Origin: JAVKSL01 sp039583695
GTDB taxonomy: Bacteria; Actinomycetota; Acidimicrobiia; Acidimicrobiales; JAJPHD01
Reading direction: 5' to 3'
Length of the DNA: 64,000 nucleotides
Assembly (NCBI GenBank): GCA_039583695.1
Contig: JAVKSL010000004.1
Location: 1 to 64,000, forward strand
In this document: positions 6,230-14,836 of the stretch, piece after piece
Layout: each line of letters begins with the position of its first letter
How positions within the stretch are numbered: the first letter of the stretch is position 1
The notes under the pieces: generated by a model
The model's database searches: none
Told to the model about the DNA's origin: nothing
Seen by the model: only the letters and a program-made list of their open reading frames with translations
Program-made: the position numbers and the translations under genes

Positions 6230-7257
6230 CCTATTCCCCCTGTCTTGCCCGTGGTAACGCCCGATCTGCCCCCGAGGCCGTAGAGGAGGGTGAAGCCGGC
6301 TACCTCCAGGCTCACCACCCGACCGGGGTGCGTATTGGGGGCCGGGCGCCGCTTTGGCGGATGAGCGATTGGAGCTGGTCGCGGCGCGGGCGGAGCCGCA
6401 ACCACAGCTACACGGGGCCTGACCTTGGGGGGAACAGCCCGAACCACAGGTGCCGGCGCCGCCACAGGTGCGGGTCTGAGCACGGGGGTAGGGCCAACTG
6501 CGACTATGGGCGCCGCGGGCTTGGTATGCAGGTCCACCTCAGCCGCCACGCTCACCGTGGACGACCCCGACAGGATGGATAGTAGGGTGACGCTGGTCAC
6601 GGTGGCTTGTTGGCGCTGGTCGCCACCCCGCAGCGCGCCACCCTCGGTGACGCTGAAAGAGATCGTGCAGGACGACGGCACCACCCCAGCCAGGGGCACA
6701 AATGCGAAAGGCGCTTGAGGAACGAATAAATAGATCCCGGTCGGCCCCGGACCCGTGACGCGGAACGAAGTGCCAGGACAGGCGGACCCGCTGCCGATCC
6801 CGGAGGGCGAGACAGAGATGCCAGCAGGTAAGGCCGCGCATCCACTCGAAGGCACTGGCGTCTCAGCTGGGGTTTGGGAGGCGGATCGAGAGAAACAGCT
6901 TGGGTCGAATGCGATCCTAGTGACACTGGTTGGCAACAGCGACGACGACGCAATGGTCAGGCTCTCGGGCACAACCGCGCCCACCTTCGCATCCGCGGGG
7001 ATAGCCAATTCAACGCTCATGGCAGGCCCCAGGATCGGACCCAGGATCGGACCCAGGATCGGTAGCACCTGTCCATACGCCGACCCCGACATAATGAACA
7101 GCACACCGATCAGGACGGGTCCCAATATTGCCAACAGAGCGAACGGCATTCGTGCGGCGACAGCGCTCTGTGCGTGACGGCTCACCCGCATCTTTTGCGC
7201 TCGCCGTGGTGGCCGGCCCCGACCTCCCCGGTGCGCCAAGCGTTGCAGGTCGCTCAT
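6226..7257 (-). CDS. Secreted or membrane-anchored proline-rich protein of the terpene island
   Basis: This 343-residue protein begins with a basic N-terminus and a hydrophobic signal or anchor segment (MPFALLAILGPVLIGVLFIM, about 37-56). A short (GPIL)n repeat follows, encoded by a 12-bp unit repeated three times at 7028-7063. The middle is a beta-rich extracellular domain with four cysteines, possibly two disulfides. The C-terminal third is rich in Pro/Ala/Val and basic residues, suggesting cell-wall association. It starts at an ATG with GGAAG upstream and couples to the membrane-protein gene by an ATGA overlap. No family is recognised. The position between shell and cyclase genes hints at involvement with the odorant system. 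Confidence 0.7.
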   Translation of the reverse strand: MSDLQRLAHRGGRGRPPRRAQKMRVSRHAQSAVAARMPFALLAILGPVLIGVLFIMSGSAYGQVLPILGPILGPILGPAMSVELAIPADAKVGAVVPESLTIASSSLLPTSVTRIAFDPSCFSRSASQTPAETPVPSSGCAALPAGISVSPSGIGSGSACPGTSFRVTGPGPTGIYLFVPQAPFAFVPLAGVVPSSCTISFSVTEGGALRGGDQRQQATVTSVTLLSILSGSSTVSVAAEVDLHTKPAAPIVAVGPTPVLRPAPVAAPAPVVRAVPPKVRPRVAVVAAPPAPRPAPIAHPPKRRPAPNTHPGRVVSLEVAGFTLLYGLGGRSGVTTGKTGGIG

Positions 7258-7301
7258 ATCTGCTTCCTATCTCCGTGAGTTATAACCAAGCAGTGGCATT
7301 C

Positions 7302-7360
7302 GAGGTATAATGTCCCGGCGAGCGCAGGGGGCCGCGCTCGCCGGCACATCCCTATACCTC
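7302..7360 (-). terminator. Long hairpin immediately after the encapsulin stop codon
   Basis: A 59-nt inverted repeat abuts the encapsulin stop codon. The outer arms are GAGGTATA at 7302-7309 and TATACCTC at 7353-7360. TGT/ACA pairs follow, and the inner arms are CGGCGAGCGC at 7316-7325 and GCGCTCGCCG at 7334-7343. There is no U-tract, so it may be an intrinsic terminator typical of high-GC actinobacteria, or an intercistronic stability or processing element separating shell expression from the downstream genes. Confidence 0.55.
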
Positions 7361-8776
7361 TCAGTCGCTGTGGTGGCCGACCTCGACCTCTTCGAGCACG
7401 CCGCACGCGTCGGGCACGAGGATCGCCACGGAGTAGTAGGCGCTAACCAGGTAGGAGATGATCGCCTTCTCGTTGATTCCCATGAACCGCACCGACAGAG
7501 AGGGCTCCACCTCGTCGGGGATGCCCGCCTGGTGCAAACCTACCACACCCTGGTCACTCTCACCGGTGCGCATGGCGATGATGGAGCTGGTGCGGTGCTT
7601 GGGATCGACGGGGATCTTACCACAGGGAAGGACGGGAACGCCTCGCCAAGCTGGCACCATATGTCCACCCAGATCGACGCTGGCCGGATACAGGCCCCGG
7701 CGGTTGCACTCTCGCCCAAAGGCGGCGATGGTGCGCGGATGCGCCAGGAGGAACTGGGTCTTGCGCCTCATCGACAACAGCTCGTCCAAGTCGTCGGGAG
7801 TGGGGGGGCCGCTGCGGGTGTGGATGCGTTGCTTGAGATCGGCACTGTGAAGCAGTCCGAACTTGCGGTTGTTGACCATCTCGTGCTCTTGGCGTTCCCG
7901 CAGGGCCTCGATGGTCAGTCGCAGCTGCTGCTGGGTCTGGTTCATCGGGTCGTTGTAAAGATCGGCGATCCGGGTATGCACCCGAAGGATCGTCTGGGCG
8001 ACGCTGAGGTCATACTCGCGCGGTGACTGCTCGTAGTCGGCGAAGGTCCCGGGCAGGTCGGTCTCACCCTCGTGACCCGAAGCAACCTCGATGTCGGCCT
8101 CGCCGTGGCGGTTCTGGGCTTGCTCGGGGATGGCCTGGAACGCTTCGATATGCTCTCGTAGAGCCACCGAGCGCTCGAGCAGTTGGGCGAACAATTGTCT
8201 CGGAAGGGTCAGGACCGTGCACCCGGTCACGGCCTTCACCGAGTGCTCCCAAGTGGCGGCAGCCTCCAGCAACACGTGAGCGCCGAAGTGACCGCCGCCA
8301 CGAAGGCTACCCAGCACGACCGGGTGGCCGTACTTTCCGGTTCCCACCAAATTGGCCTTGCCATGCGCGATGAGGAATACCCGATCCGCCAGCTCGCCCT
8401 CCTCCACAATCATCTCGCCCGCCTCGAACTCTGCCTGCACTGCTCCCTCCGCGAGGGCAGACAACACGCCAGTGTCGCTAAACCCGCGCAACAGGGGCAG
8501 CTCGGCCAGGGTCTGGGGGATGACTGCCACGTCGTCTCCCTCGTTGGTGAAGCCAACCTGGCCTGCGCCCACCGAGTAGCTCAACCGGCGGTTCACCCGG
8601 TAGGTGCCACCCGAGACCTGGACCCAGGGCAGGACCTTGAGCAACCAGCGCGAGGAGATGCCCTGCATCTGGGGGACGGTCTTGGTCGTGGTCGCCAGAT
8701 TGCGCGCCCCTTGCCTACCCAGGCTCATGGGACCCTCGTCACCAGCCAGATCCACGTCCACCCCAAGCTCACTCAT
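7361..8776 (-). CDS. Family 2B encapsulin shell protein with cyclic-nucleotide-binding domain (EshA-like)
   Basis: This 471-residue protein matches the EshA/SCO7699 group. An N-terminal arm (LATTTKTVPQMQGISSRWLL, about 27-46) leads into the HK97-like shell fold. A Crp-type cNMP-binding domain is inserted at about 95-215 (FEAGEMIVEEGELADRVFLI, GSLRGGGHFGAHVLL). The rest of the shell domain follows, with YDLSVAQTILRVHTRIADLYN and LLAHPRTIAAFGRECNRRG. Family 2B proteins self-assemble into nanocompartments, and MIB synthase is a known cargo in Streptomyces. Here the shell gene lies in the same island and strand as MIB synthase. The ATG has GGAG upstream, and the leader closely resembles that of the secreted-protein gene. 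Confidence 0.9.
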   Translation of the reverse strand: MSELGVDVDLAGDEGPMSLGRQGARNLATTTKTVPQMQGISSRWLLKVLPWVQVSGGTYRVNRRLSYSVGAGQVGFTNEGDDVAVIPQTLAELPLLRGFSDTGVLSALAEGAVQAEFEAGEMIVEEGELADRVFLIAHGKANLVGTGKYGHPVVLGSLRGGGHFGAHVLLEAAATWEHSVKAVTGCTVLTLPRQLFAQLLERSVALREHIEAFQAIPEQAQNRHGEADIEVASGHEGETDLPGTFADYEQSPREYDLSVAQTILRVHTRIADLYNDPMNQTQQQLRLTIEALRERQEHEMVNNRKFGLLHSADLKQRIHTRSGPPTPDDLDELLSMRRKTQFLLAHPRTIAAFGRECNRRGLYPASVDLGGHMVPAWRGVPVLPCGKIPVDPKHRTSSIIAMRTGESDQGVVGLHQAGIPDEVEPSLSVRFMGINEKAIISYLVSAYYSVAILVPDACGVLEEVEVGHHSD

Positions 8777-8800
8777 ATCTGTCTCCTATCTCGGGATCTA

Positions 8801-9736
8801 CTACCGGACAATGTTGTGCTCACCGACCGGACGCCAAGCCTGAGCCCACGGCGCCAACCAGCTCTGCCAGACGAGATGCAGACGTGCCCAGCCCGCTGGG
8901 CCGGCCGAGCACGTGGCCGGGCGACAGGTAGTACCCCAGCTCCGCCTCGTCGTAGCGGCGGCACGTCCTATGCCACTCCAGGATGCCGGCCATCCAACGC
9001 GCCAGAACAGGTCGTTGCGCAGGTGCACCGCGTCGGCGAAGGTGTCTTTGAGGACGCGCATCGGACGCGTCGACACGACGCTGTCAGGCATCTCGACGAG
9101 CACCGCGTGCTCCACCAAGTCCGCCGACCAGGCAGCGCCCCCCACCTTGCGGCGCATCTCGATGTACTCGATGGGGTTGGGGACCCGGGCGTCGCTGATG
9201 TTCTGCAGCTCCCAGGTCGACTCCTCCAGCAGGGACTTGGTGCTCTGGAAGAAGCGCCGGCGCCACTGCGCCGACTTGGTCGGCACTGTACGTGCCCACA
9301 GGTCAGCCAAGCCGCGCTCCACCGGATTGGTGGGCTCAGGTAGCCTGGCGGTCGCCTGCAGGGGCATGAAGGCAGGCAGGCGGTCGAGGTAGGTCTTGGC
9401 TCCGGCCACGTCCTGCCCCCGCTTGTAGAGCGCGAGGAAGTGGTCGTCGAAATAAAACACCCAGACGTACCAGTCGGTGACCAGGTCCAGCTCGTGAACC
9501 AGACAATCGGGATGGGTGTACGCGCACAGCAGGGGATAATCGTGGGCGTCGAACTCCGCCTCATCCCAGACCTCCGGGGCCGCCGCCTCAGGCCCCGGAT
9601 CCAAGATACCCATCGCACGCGCCCATGTCTTGGTATGGGCACGTGCAACCTCGAGGTGGGGGTTCAACCGTGCAGGCCAAGGCACATAAAACGCAGGAAG
9701 CTGGTATGGCTGATCAGCTACCAAATCGTCCTGCAC
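8801..9736 (-). pseudogene. Geosmin synthase remnant: N-terminal domain with internal deletion and frameshift
   Basis: Residues 1 to about 243 match the N-terminal (germacradienol-forming) domain of bifunctional geosmin synthase. Matching stretches are PYQLPAFYVPWPARLNPHLE, the metal motif DDHFLALY, NPVERGLADLWARTVP and NPIEYIEMRRKVGGA. The reading frame reaches NDLF at 9005, where the NSE motif should continue S-Y-x-x-E. It instead jumps into sequence that, one frame over, reads WMAGILEWHRTCRRYDEAEL and then GRPSGLGTSASRL before a stop. That is the end of the same domain and its encapsulin-type linker. About 100 residues, including the rest of the NSE motif, and the whole C-terminal domain are missing. 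It is most likely non-functional. Confidence 0.88.
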
Positions 9737-9970
9737 TTCCTTCTATTTAAGGAATCGGCCAGGACATTTTATTTACCACGCCCACCAATACCAAAATAGG
9801 GACATCTTTTTCCCTCCTCGAATTGCTCAGCTCGGGATTAGTTCAATCCATTATGAGCGCTGATGGCGGAGTTGTCTATTGGTCGATAGGATGAAATCAG
9901 CACCCAAAGAGTCGAAGATCTACATCCGTTCGAACTAGCGTCGGCGCACCGCCTGATGTAGGCTGGCGCG
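9737..9970. other. Intergenic region between the geosmin remnant and the sensor kinase
   Basis: This divergent spacer of about 230 bp contains no credible gene. It is relatively A/T-rich near 9740-9860, which suits promoters firing left into the terpene island and right into the kinase-regulator pair. It also contains the unresolved right boundary of the island. Confidence 0.4.
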
Positions 9971-11170
9971 ATGGCAGTTCAGCGTGGACAGTCTTTGCAC
10001 ACTGGCCAGGCCGGGTTGGCCTGGACAGACGCCTCGATTGCGGTTGGGATCTTCGCCTGGGCGGCAGCATCACTGGTAGAGGCGCCCCACCTCGACGGTG
10101 CGACCGGGCACCCCCTCGCTCTGGGTCTGGCGCTCGCCGCCGTCCAGACGCTTCCCCTGGCGTTCCGGCGGCGCGCTCCGCTGGTGGTCCTGAGCGTGGT
10201 GTTCACGGGGGGCGTGATCTATGGCCTGATGCTGTTCACTCCCAGCGCCGTCGACCTCGCGGAGCTGGTGGGCCTTTACACGGTGGGTGCCCACCGCCGA
10301 GCCAGGGCGGCGACGCTTGGGCTCATGACAGGGGTGGGCTTCCTCGTCTTGCTATCCGTCCTCAGGACGCGGTGGTTGAGTTTCGGCGAGGTGGTCATCG
10401 TCAGCTTCCTGTTCGTTGGCGTCACCGTTGCCGGCATGTACCAACAGCGACGGCGGGCACGCGGGGCAGAGCGGGCCGCCGAGCTGGTTCGGACCCGGAT
10501 GGCCCAGGTCTGCGCTGAGGAGCGTCTGACCATCGCCCGGGAGCTTCACGACGCCGTTGGGCACTCCCAGACCGTGGTCCTCTTTCACGCCGGGGTGGCC
10601 AGGATGACCTTCGACACCGACCCGGATCGGGCTCGTCGTGCCCTGGGAGTCGTGGAGGAGCGCAGCCGTGCCACCCTCGAGGAGATGCAGGTCCTGGTCG
10701 ACTCGCTTCGCAGCTCAGGGGGGCGCCAGCCCCTTCCCACCTTGGCCGACGTCGACGCCCTCGCCAGCGCAACTTCCGAGGTGGGTCTGGATGTGACCCT
10801 CACCAGGGACGGCGCCACACGCCAGCTTCCCGCTGCGGTCGAGGTGCCGGCTTATCGCATAGTCCAAGAAGCGCTGACCAACGTCGTGCGCCACGCCAAC
10901 GCGCACCAGGTGAACGTGACCCTGCGCTATGGGAAGGCCGACCTGGGCATCGAGGTCCGCGACGACGGAGCAGGCCCGCAGCGACCACCCATGACGCCCC
11001 TTGCCTTGGGCGGAGGCAGCGGCGGGAAGGGCCTCGTGGGCATGCGCGAGCGCGCACTTCGCCTTCAGGGCAAGCTCGACGCCGGGCCTCAACCCGGAGG
11101 CGGCTTTGCCGTCAGGGCCTCGCTCAGGCTTCCCGGAGTCCGGGCGGAAGCACAAGAGACCCCGGCTTGA
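9971..11170 (+). CDS. NarL-type sensor histidine kinase
   Basis: This 399-residue membrane kinase has about five transmembrane segments in residues 20-155. A HisKA_3 dimerisation region follows with the H-box LTIARELHDAVGHSQ (phospho-acceptor H193). The ATPase domain has the N-box YRIVQEALTNVVRHANA, DDGAGP and the G2-type GGGFAVRA. It senses an unknown signal and should phosphorylate the LuxR-family regulator encoded immediately downstream, whose start overlaps its stop by 4 nt. A fragment of its 3' end recurs at 1668-1730. Confidence 0.92.
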   Translation: MAVQRGQSLHTGQAGLAWTDASIAVGIFAWAAASLVEAPHLDGATGHPLALGLALAAVQTLPLAFRRRAPLVVLSVVFTGGVIYGLMLFTPSAVDLAELVGLYTVGAHRRARAATLGLMTGVGFLVLLSVLRTRWLSFGEVVIVSFLFVGVTVAGMYQQRRRARGAERAAELVRTRMAQVCAEERLTIARELHDAVGHSQTVVLFHAGVARMTFDTDPDRARRALGVVEERSRATLEEMQVLVDSLRSSGGRQPLPTLADVDALASATSEVGLDVTLTRDGATRQLPAAVEVPAYRIVQEALTNVVRHANAHQVNVTLRYGKADLGIEVRDDGAGPQRPPMTPLALGGGSGGKGLVGMRERALRLQGKLDAGPQPGGGFAVRASLRLPGVRAEAQETPA

Positions 11171-11811
11171 CCACAACCATCGTGGTGGTCGAGGACGAGC
11201 CCCTCCTACGGGCGGGCCTGCGCGAGCTGCTCGGTGCAGTGGACGACCTCAGGGTGGTGGGTGATGCGAAGAACGGCCACGAAGCCCTCGACGTGCTTGC
11301 CGCGACCCACCCGGATGTGGCGCTGGTCGACATCGTGATGCCGGTTCTCGACGGGATCGAGCTGACCCGCCGCATCACCAGCGAGGAGGGTGGTCCTCGC
11401 GTGCTGCTTCTCACCACCTTCGGCTCCGAGGAGCACCTGATCGAGGGGTTGCGCGCCGGGGCCAGCGGCTTCTTGTTGAAGTCCGCCTCCCCCGAGCAGG
11501 TCATCGATGCAGTGCGCACGGTTGCTGCGGGAGACTCAGTGGTAGCCCCCTCGATGACGCGCTCCCTCATAGAACGAGCGGTAGTCGCTTACTGGCCCAA
11601 GAAGGAGTTGCCGCCGCTCAGTCCGAGGGAGCTGGACGTCCTTGGGCTAATGGCTCGAGGGCGCTCGGACAAGGCAATCGCGCGGGCGCTAGATGTCGCT
11701 ATACCGACGGTCAAGTCGCACGTCCACCGGGTCCTCTCCAAGCTGGGCGTCGACAGCCGGACTCAGGCAGCGCTGGTCGCCCGGGACGCCGGCTTGCTCA
11801 AGGAGCCTTGA
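11167..11811 (+). CDS. LuxR-family response regulator
   Basis: This 214-residue NarL/FixJ-type regulator has a receiver domain at 1-120 (VVVEDEPLLRAGLRELL, phospho-acceptor D55 in VALVDIVMP, switch residues LLTTF and LLKSA). It has a C-terminal LuxR HTH (LSPRELDVLGLMARGRSDKAI then VKSHVHRVLSKLGV). It begins with TTG overlapping the kinase stop (TTGA), so the two are translationally coupled and form a two-component system. Target genes are unknown. Proximity to the terpene island is suggestive but not evidence. Confidence 0.92.
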   Translation: MTTTIVVVEDEPLLRAGLRELLGAVDDLRVVGDAKNGHEALDVLAATHPDVALVDIVMPVLDGIELTRRITSEEGGPRVLLLTTFGSEEHLIEGLRAGASGFLLKSASPEQVIDAVRTVAAGDSVVAPSMTRSLIERAVVAYWPKKELPPLSPRELDVLGLMARGRSDKAIARALDVAIPTVKSHVHRVLSKLGVDSRTQAALVARDAGLLKEP

Positions 11812-11850
11812 CCACGCCGTCTGCCGACCTCCAACGCCTAGGCTTGACCC

Positions 11851-12024
11851 ATGATCCTGCCACGCCTGCTGGTGGGTATAGGTGAGGCGGCAACGGGGCT
11901 GGGGCTCGCCAAGCCTATCCAGCGTGCTCATCAGGATCGGGCCCCTGCCCTTGCGCCCAGGGAATTGGCCACCAGTGCCTGCGGCGGGGAACTCGGCGAT
12001 CACGACTGGGCACGGGACGGCTAG
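11851..12024 (+). CDS. Small hypothetical ORF, frameshifted paralogue of 2001-2186
   Basis: An ATG at 11851 opens a 57-codon frame starting MILPRLLVGIGEAATGLGLAK, clearly related to the ORF at 2001. After RAHQDR one extra G relative to the other copy shifts the frame. In the alternative frame the sequence continues PLPLRPGNWPPVPAAGNS, matching the other copy. One of the two is therefore altered, and this one is probably decayed. The function is unknown. Confidence 0.35.
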   Translation: MILPRLLVGIGEAATGLGLAKPIQRAHQDRAPALAPRELATSACGGELGDHDWARDG

Positions 12025-12044
12025 CTGCCTGAGGCCAATTTTCC

Positions 12045-13610
12045 TCAGACGCTGACCGTGTGAACGGCAGAGATGCCGGGCTCGGCCGCGATGCGGTCCC
12101 TTACCTGCTCGCTCACCGAGCTGTCGGTGGTCAGGATCATGAGGGCGGTGCTGCCGTCCGAGGAGGGATCCACCGCCATGTTGGCGATGTTGATACCAGC
12201 TTGGCCGAGGGCTGTGCCCACCAAACCGACCCGTCCCGGGCGGTCGTCGTAGACCACGATCAGCATGTGATCCGCAGGCCGGACCTCGACCATGTGGTCG
12301 TCGACCATCACAATTCGGGCCTCTGCGGCCAGACCAGCCAGTGTCCCCGCCACCGAGTGGCCGCCGCCGCGCAGGGTCACCTGGTTCACGTAGTGGCGGG
12401 TGGTTGTGGTGGTGGTCTCCCGCACCTCGAGACCGCGCTCGGCTGCCAGCTGGGGGGCGTTCACATAGCTGACCGGTTCCTCCGTTCCCGCGCCGAAGAG
12501 GCCCTTGAGCACTGCCAGAGTCAGGATGCGGGTGTCGACGCTCGCCAGGCCGCCCTGGTACTCGATGCCCAGTGAGTTGGGCAGACCGCCACAGACCGAC
12601 GCGAGGAACCTCCCCAGCTGCTCGGCCAGAGGAAGGAACGGGCGCACGGTCTCGGAGGCCTCCGCTGCTGCCACGTTGACAGCGAAGGGCACGAACTCCC
12701 CCGCCAGAGCCAGGTTCACCTGCTCGGCAATGGTGACACCCGCCTTGTCCTGGGCCTCCACGGTACTGGCGCCGAGGTGCGGAGTGACCACCACCGAGTC
12801 CAGCTCGAAGAGGGGGGACATGGTGGTCGGCTCGGCGGCGAACACGTCGAGCCCGGCCCCTTGGATCACGCCGGAGTGGATGGCTTGGGCGAGGGCCGCC
12901 TCGTCCACGATCCCCCCCCTGGCAGTGTTGATGATCCGCAGGTTCGGCCGAGCTTTGGCCAGAAGCTCAGCGCCGATCAGTCCGGTCGTCTCCTTGGTCT
13001 TGGGCAGATGGATGGTGACGAAATCCGCCTGGGTAATCAGGTCTTCCAGGCCCATCAGCTCGACCCCCAGCTGTCTCGCCCGCTCAGAGGAGACGTAGGG
13101 ATCGAAGGCGATGAGGCGCAGGCCAAAGGCCGCGGCGCGATGCGCCACCAAGGCGCCGACCCGACCCAGGCCGACGACGCCCAGGGTCTTGCCGTGAAGC
13201 TCCACGCCATCCCAGCGGGAGCGCTCCCAGCGACCGGCGACGAGTGCTGCGTGGGCCTGGGGCAGGTTTCGGGCCTGGGCGAGCAAGAGCGCCATGGCGT
13301 GCTCCGCGGCCGAGAGGACGTTGGACTCCGGTGCGTTCACCACCATGACCCCTCGGCGGGTGGCCGCTGGCACGTCCACGTTGTCCAGGCCGATCCCCGC
13401 TCGACCCACGACTACGAGATCTTGGCCAGCCTCCAGCACGTCCTCGGTGACCTTGGTTGCCGAGCGGATCACCAGGGCGGCCGCGCCCACCACAGCCGAC
13501 CGTAGCTCTTCGGGGGTGAGGTCCAAGCGCACATCCACCACGTGACCTACTGCGGCCATGGCCGCTAGACCCTGCTCGGCGAGCTTTTCGGTAACCAGGA
13601 TTCGGGACAT
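12045..13610 (-). CDS. serA: D-3-phosphoglycerate dehydrogenase
   Basis: This enzyme oxidises 3-phosphoglycerate to 3-phosphohydroxypyruvate with NAD+, the first step of serine synthesis. The 521-residue protein is the long actinobacterial form. It has an N-terminal substrate domain, a Rossmann NAD domain (GKTLGVVGLGRVGALVA), catalytic elements NTARGGIVDEAAL and VVTPHLGAST, an intervening domain (about 320-445), and a C-terminal ACT domain (ADHMLIVVYDDRPGRVGLVG) for serine feedback. Ten codons of its 3' end are duplicated at 2199-2231 next to the terpene island. Confidence 0.96.
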   Translation of the reverse strand: MSRILVTEKLAEQGLAAMAAVGHVVDVRLDLTPEELRSAVVGAAALVIRSATKVTEDVLEAGQDLVVVGRAGIGLDNVDVPAATRRGVMVVNAPESNVLSAAEHAMALLLAQARNLPQAHAALVAGRWERSRWDGVELHGKTLGVVGLGRVGALVAHRAAAFGLRLIAFDPYVSSERARQLGVELMGLEDLITQADFVTIHLPKTKETTGLIGAELLAKARPNLRIINTARGGIVDEAALAQAIHSGVIQGAGLDVFAAEPTTMSPLFELDSVVVTPHLGASTVEAQDKAGVTIAEQVNLALAGEFVPFAVNVAAAEASETVRPFLPLAEQLGRFLASVCGGLPNSLGIEYQGGLASVDTRILTLAVLKGLFGAGTEEPVSYVNAPQLAAERGLEVRETTTTTTRHYVNQVTLRGGGHSVAGTLAGLAAEARIVMVDDHMVEVRPADHMLIVVYDDRPGRVGLVGTALGQAGINIANMAVDPSSDGSTALMILTTDSSVSEQVRDRIAAEPGISAVHTVSV

Positions 13611-13816
13611 GCCTTCGATCCTACGGGGCCGCTCAGGAAGGTTGGCCGTGGTTGGCCCTGGCGCCGTTAGCTGGTCGGCTCACGCCGGAGCAACGTCGGT
13701 ATTGACGAACGCGTCGTCCAACCCCACCGGGTGCCTAACCTTTTCATAGCATCGCCACACCGCTCGGATCAGGTTGATCGGGTGGAATATGCCTCCGCCA
13801 GCGCGCTTCCAGGCCC

Positions 13817-14779
13817 CTAGGTCAGACCCAACGCAGCGGCGCAAGCCGGCCACTGACCCCATCCGCTCCGGGCTTGCAGCTTCTCGGCAGCCTGGTTCTG
13901 GGTGGCGGGCGAGGCGTTGCTGGGAAGGCCCGAATAGCCGAGACTCGACCAGGTGGAGGGTGAGAACTGGTAGGCGCCGTAATATCCGTTGCCCGTGTTC
14001 GTGCTGTAGTCACCGCCCGACTCGCACTGAGCCAGGGCTCGGAAATCGAGGCTCGGCGTTGTGTTGGAGACCGGTGGTGGCGATGCGGCAAGGGACGCCA
14101 AGCCGCTTTGGGTGGGCAGGCCTTGGGGGGCAGGGGTCCCGGGTGGAGCCTGATCCGCTACCACCTGGGCCGCCAGCTGCTTCACCTGAGCCAAGGTGGC
14201 TGACTCGGCGTCAAGCGTCGCTCGGAGGCTTTGGTCCTCCGAAGCCAGGCTGGCGGCGGCTGCGCGCGCCCTGCTCAGCTGCACCGTCAGGATCGCCGTC
14301 TGGTTCCGATAGTTGACCTCCGCAGCTTTGTACCGAGCAAGCCCGTCTGTGACCTGGCCGGTCGTGGCCTCGAGGTAGGTTTGCCCCACCTCGTAGCTGC
14401 TGGGATTGCTGGTCAGAGTGTCCAGGAACTGGCTCGGTTGTGCACCGATCTGAACGAACGCACTCACTGCATCTTGTTGCAGCGCCATCTTGAACGTGCT
14501 GACCTCCTGGCTGGCGATCAGCACTGATGCCTTGGCTGCCGCGGTCTTCACCTTTAAAGCGCTGACTGTGGACAGCGCTGCCTGGTAAGCCACGTCCACT
14601 TGGTGCACTTGCACAGATTGTGCGCTGATCTGCGCAGCCAGGGAAGCGGCCCTGCCGCTGGCAGACGAAGTTGCCCACGCCGGGGTGACCGGCACAACCG
14701 CCAGCTGAGCGATGCCGACCAGCACCAGCCCGGCGACCAGCCACCCGCGGCGCCCAGAGATCCCCCTAGCAAGGTGCAC
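13817..14779 (-). CDS. Secreted Rpf-like transglycosylase with N-terminal coiled coil
   Basis: This 320-residue protein has a signal peptide (GWLVAGLVLVGIAQLAVVPV, about 12-31) and a long coiled-coil stretch (about 45-210). After a linker, a C-terminal resuscitation-promoting-factor/transglycosylase-like domain reads FRALAQCESGGDYSTNTGNG and then GAYQFSPSTWSSLGYSG. The Glu in QCESGGD corresponds to the catalytic acid of the family. It should cleave peptidoglycan outside the cell, and the coiled coil resembles those of NlpC/Rpf-type cell-separation proteins. It stands alone on the minus strand, followed upstream by another envelope gene. Confidence 0.85.
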   Translation of the reverse strand: MHLARGISGRRGWLVAGLVLVGIAQLAVVPVTPAWATSSASGRAASLAAQISAQSVQVHQVDVAYQAALSTVSALKVKTAAAKASVLIASQEVSTFKMALQQDAVSAFVQIGAQPSQFLDTLTSNPSSYEVGQTYLEATTGQVTDGLARYKAAEVNYRNQTAILTVQLSRARAAAASLASEDQSLRATLDAESATLAQVKQLAAQVVADQAPPGTPAPQGLPTQSGLASLAASPPPVSNTTPSLDFRALAQCESGGDYSTNTGNGYYGAYQFSPSTWSSLGYSGLPSNASPATQNQAAEKLQARSGWGQWPACAAALGLT

Positions 14780-14836
14780 GACACCGCCATGATAGCCTGG
14801 ATTGCTGGCAAGCCCTAATTGAGGTGGCGCGGGCGC

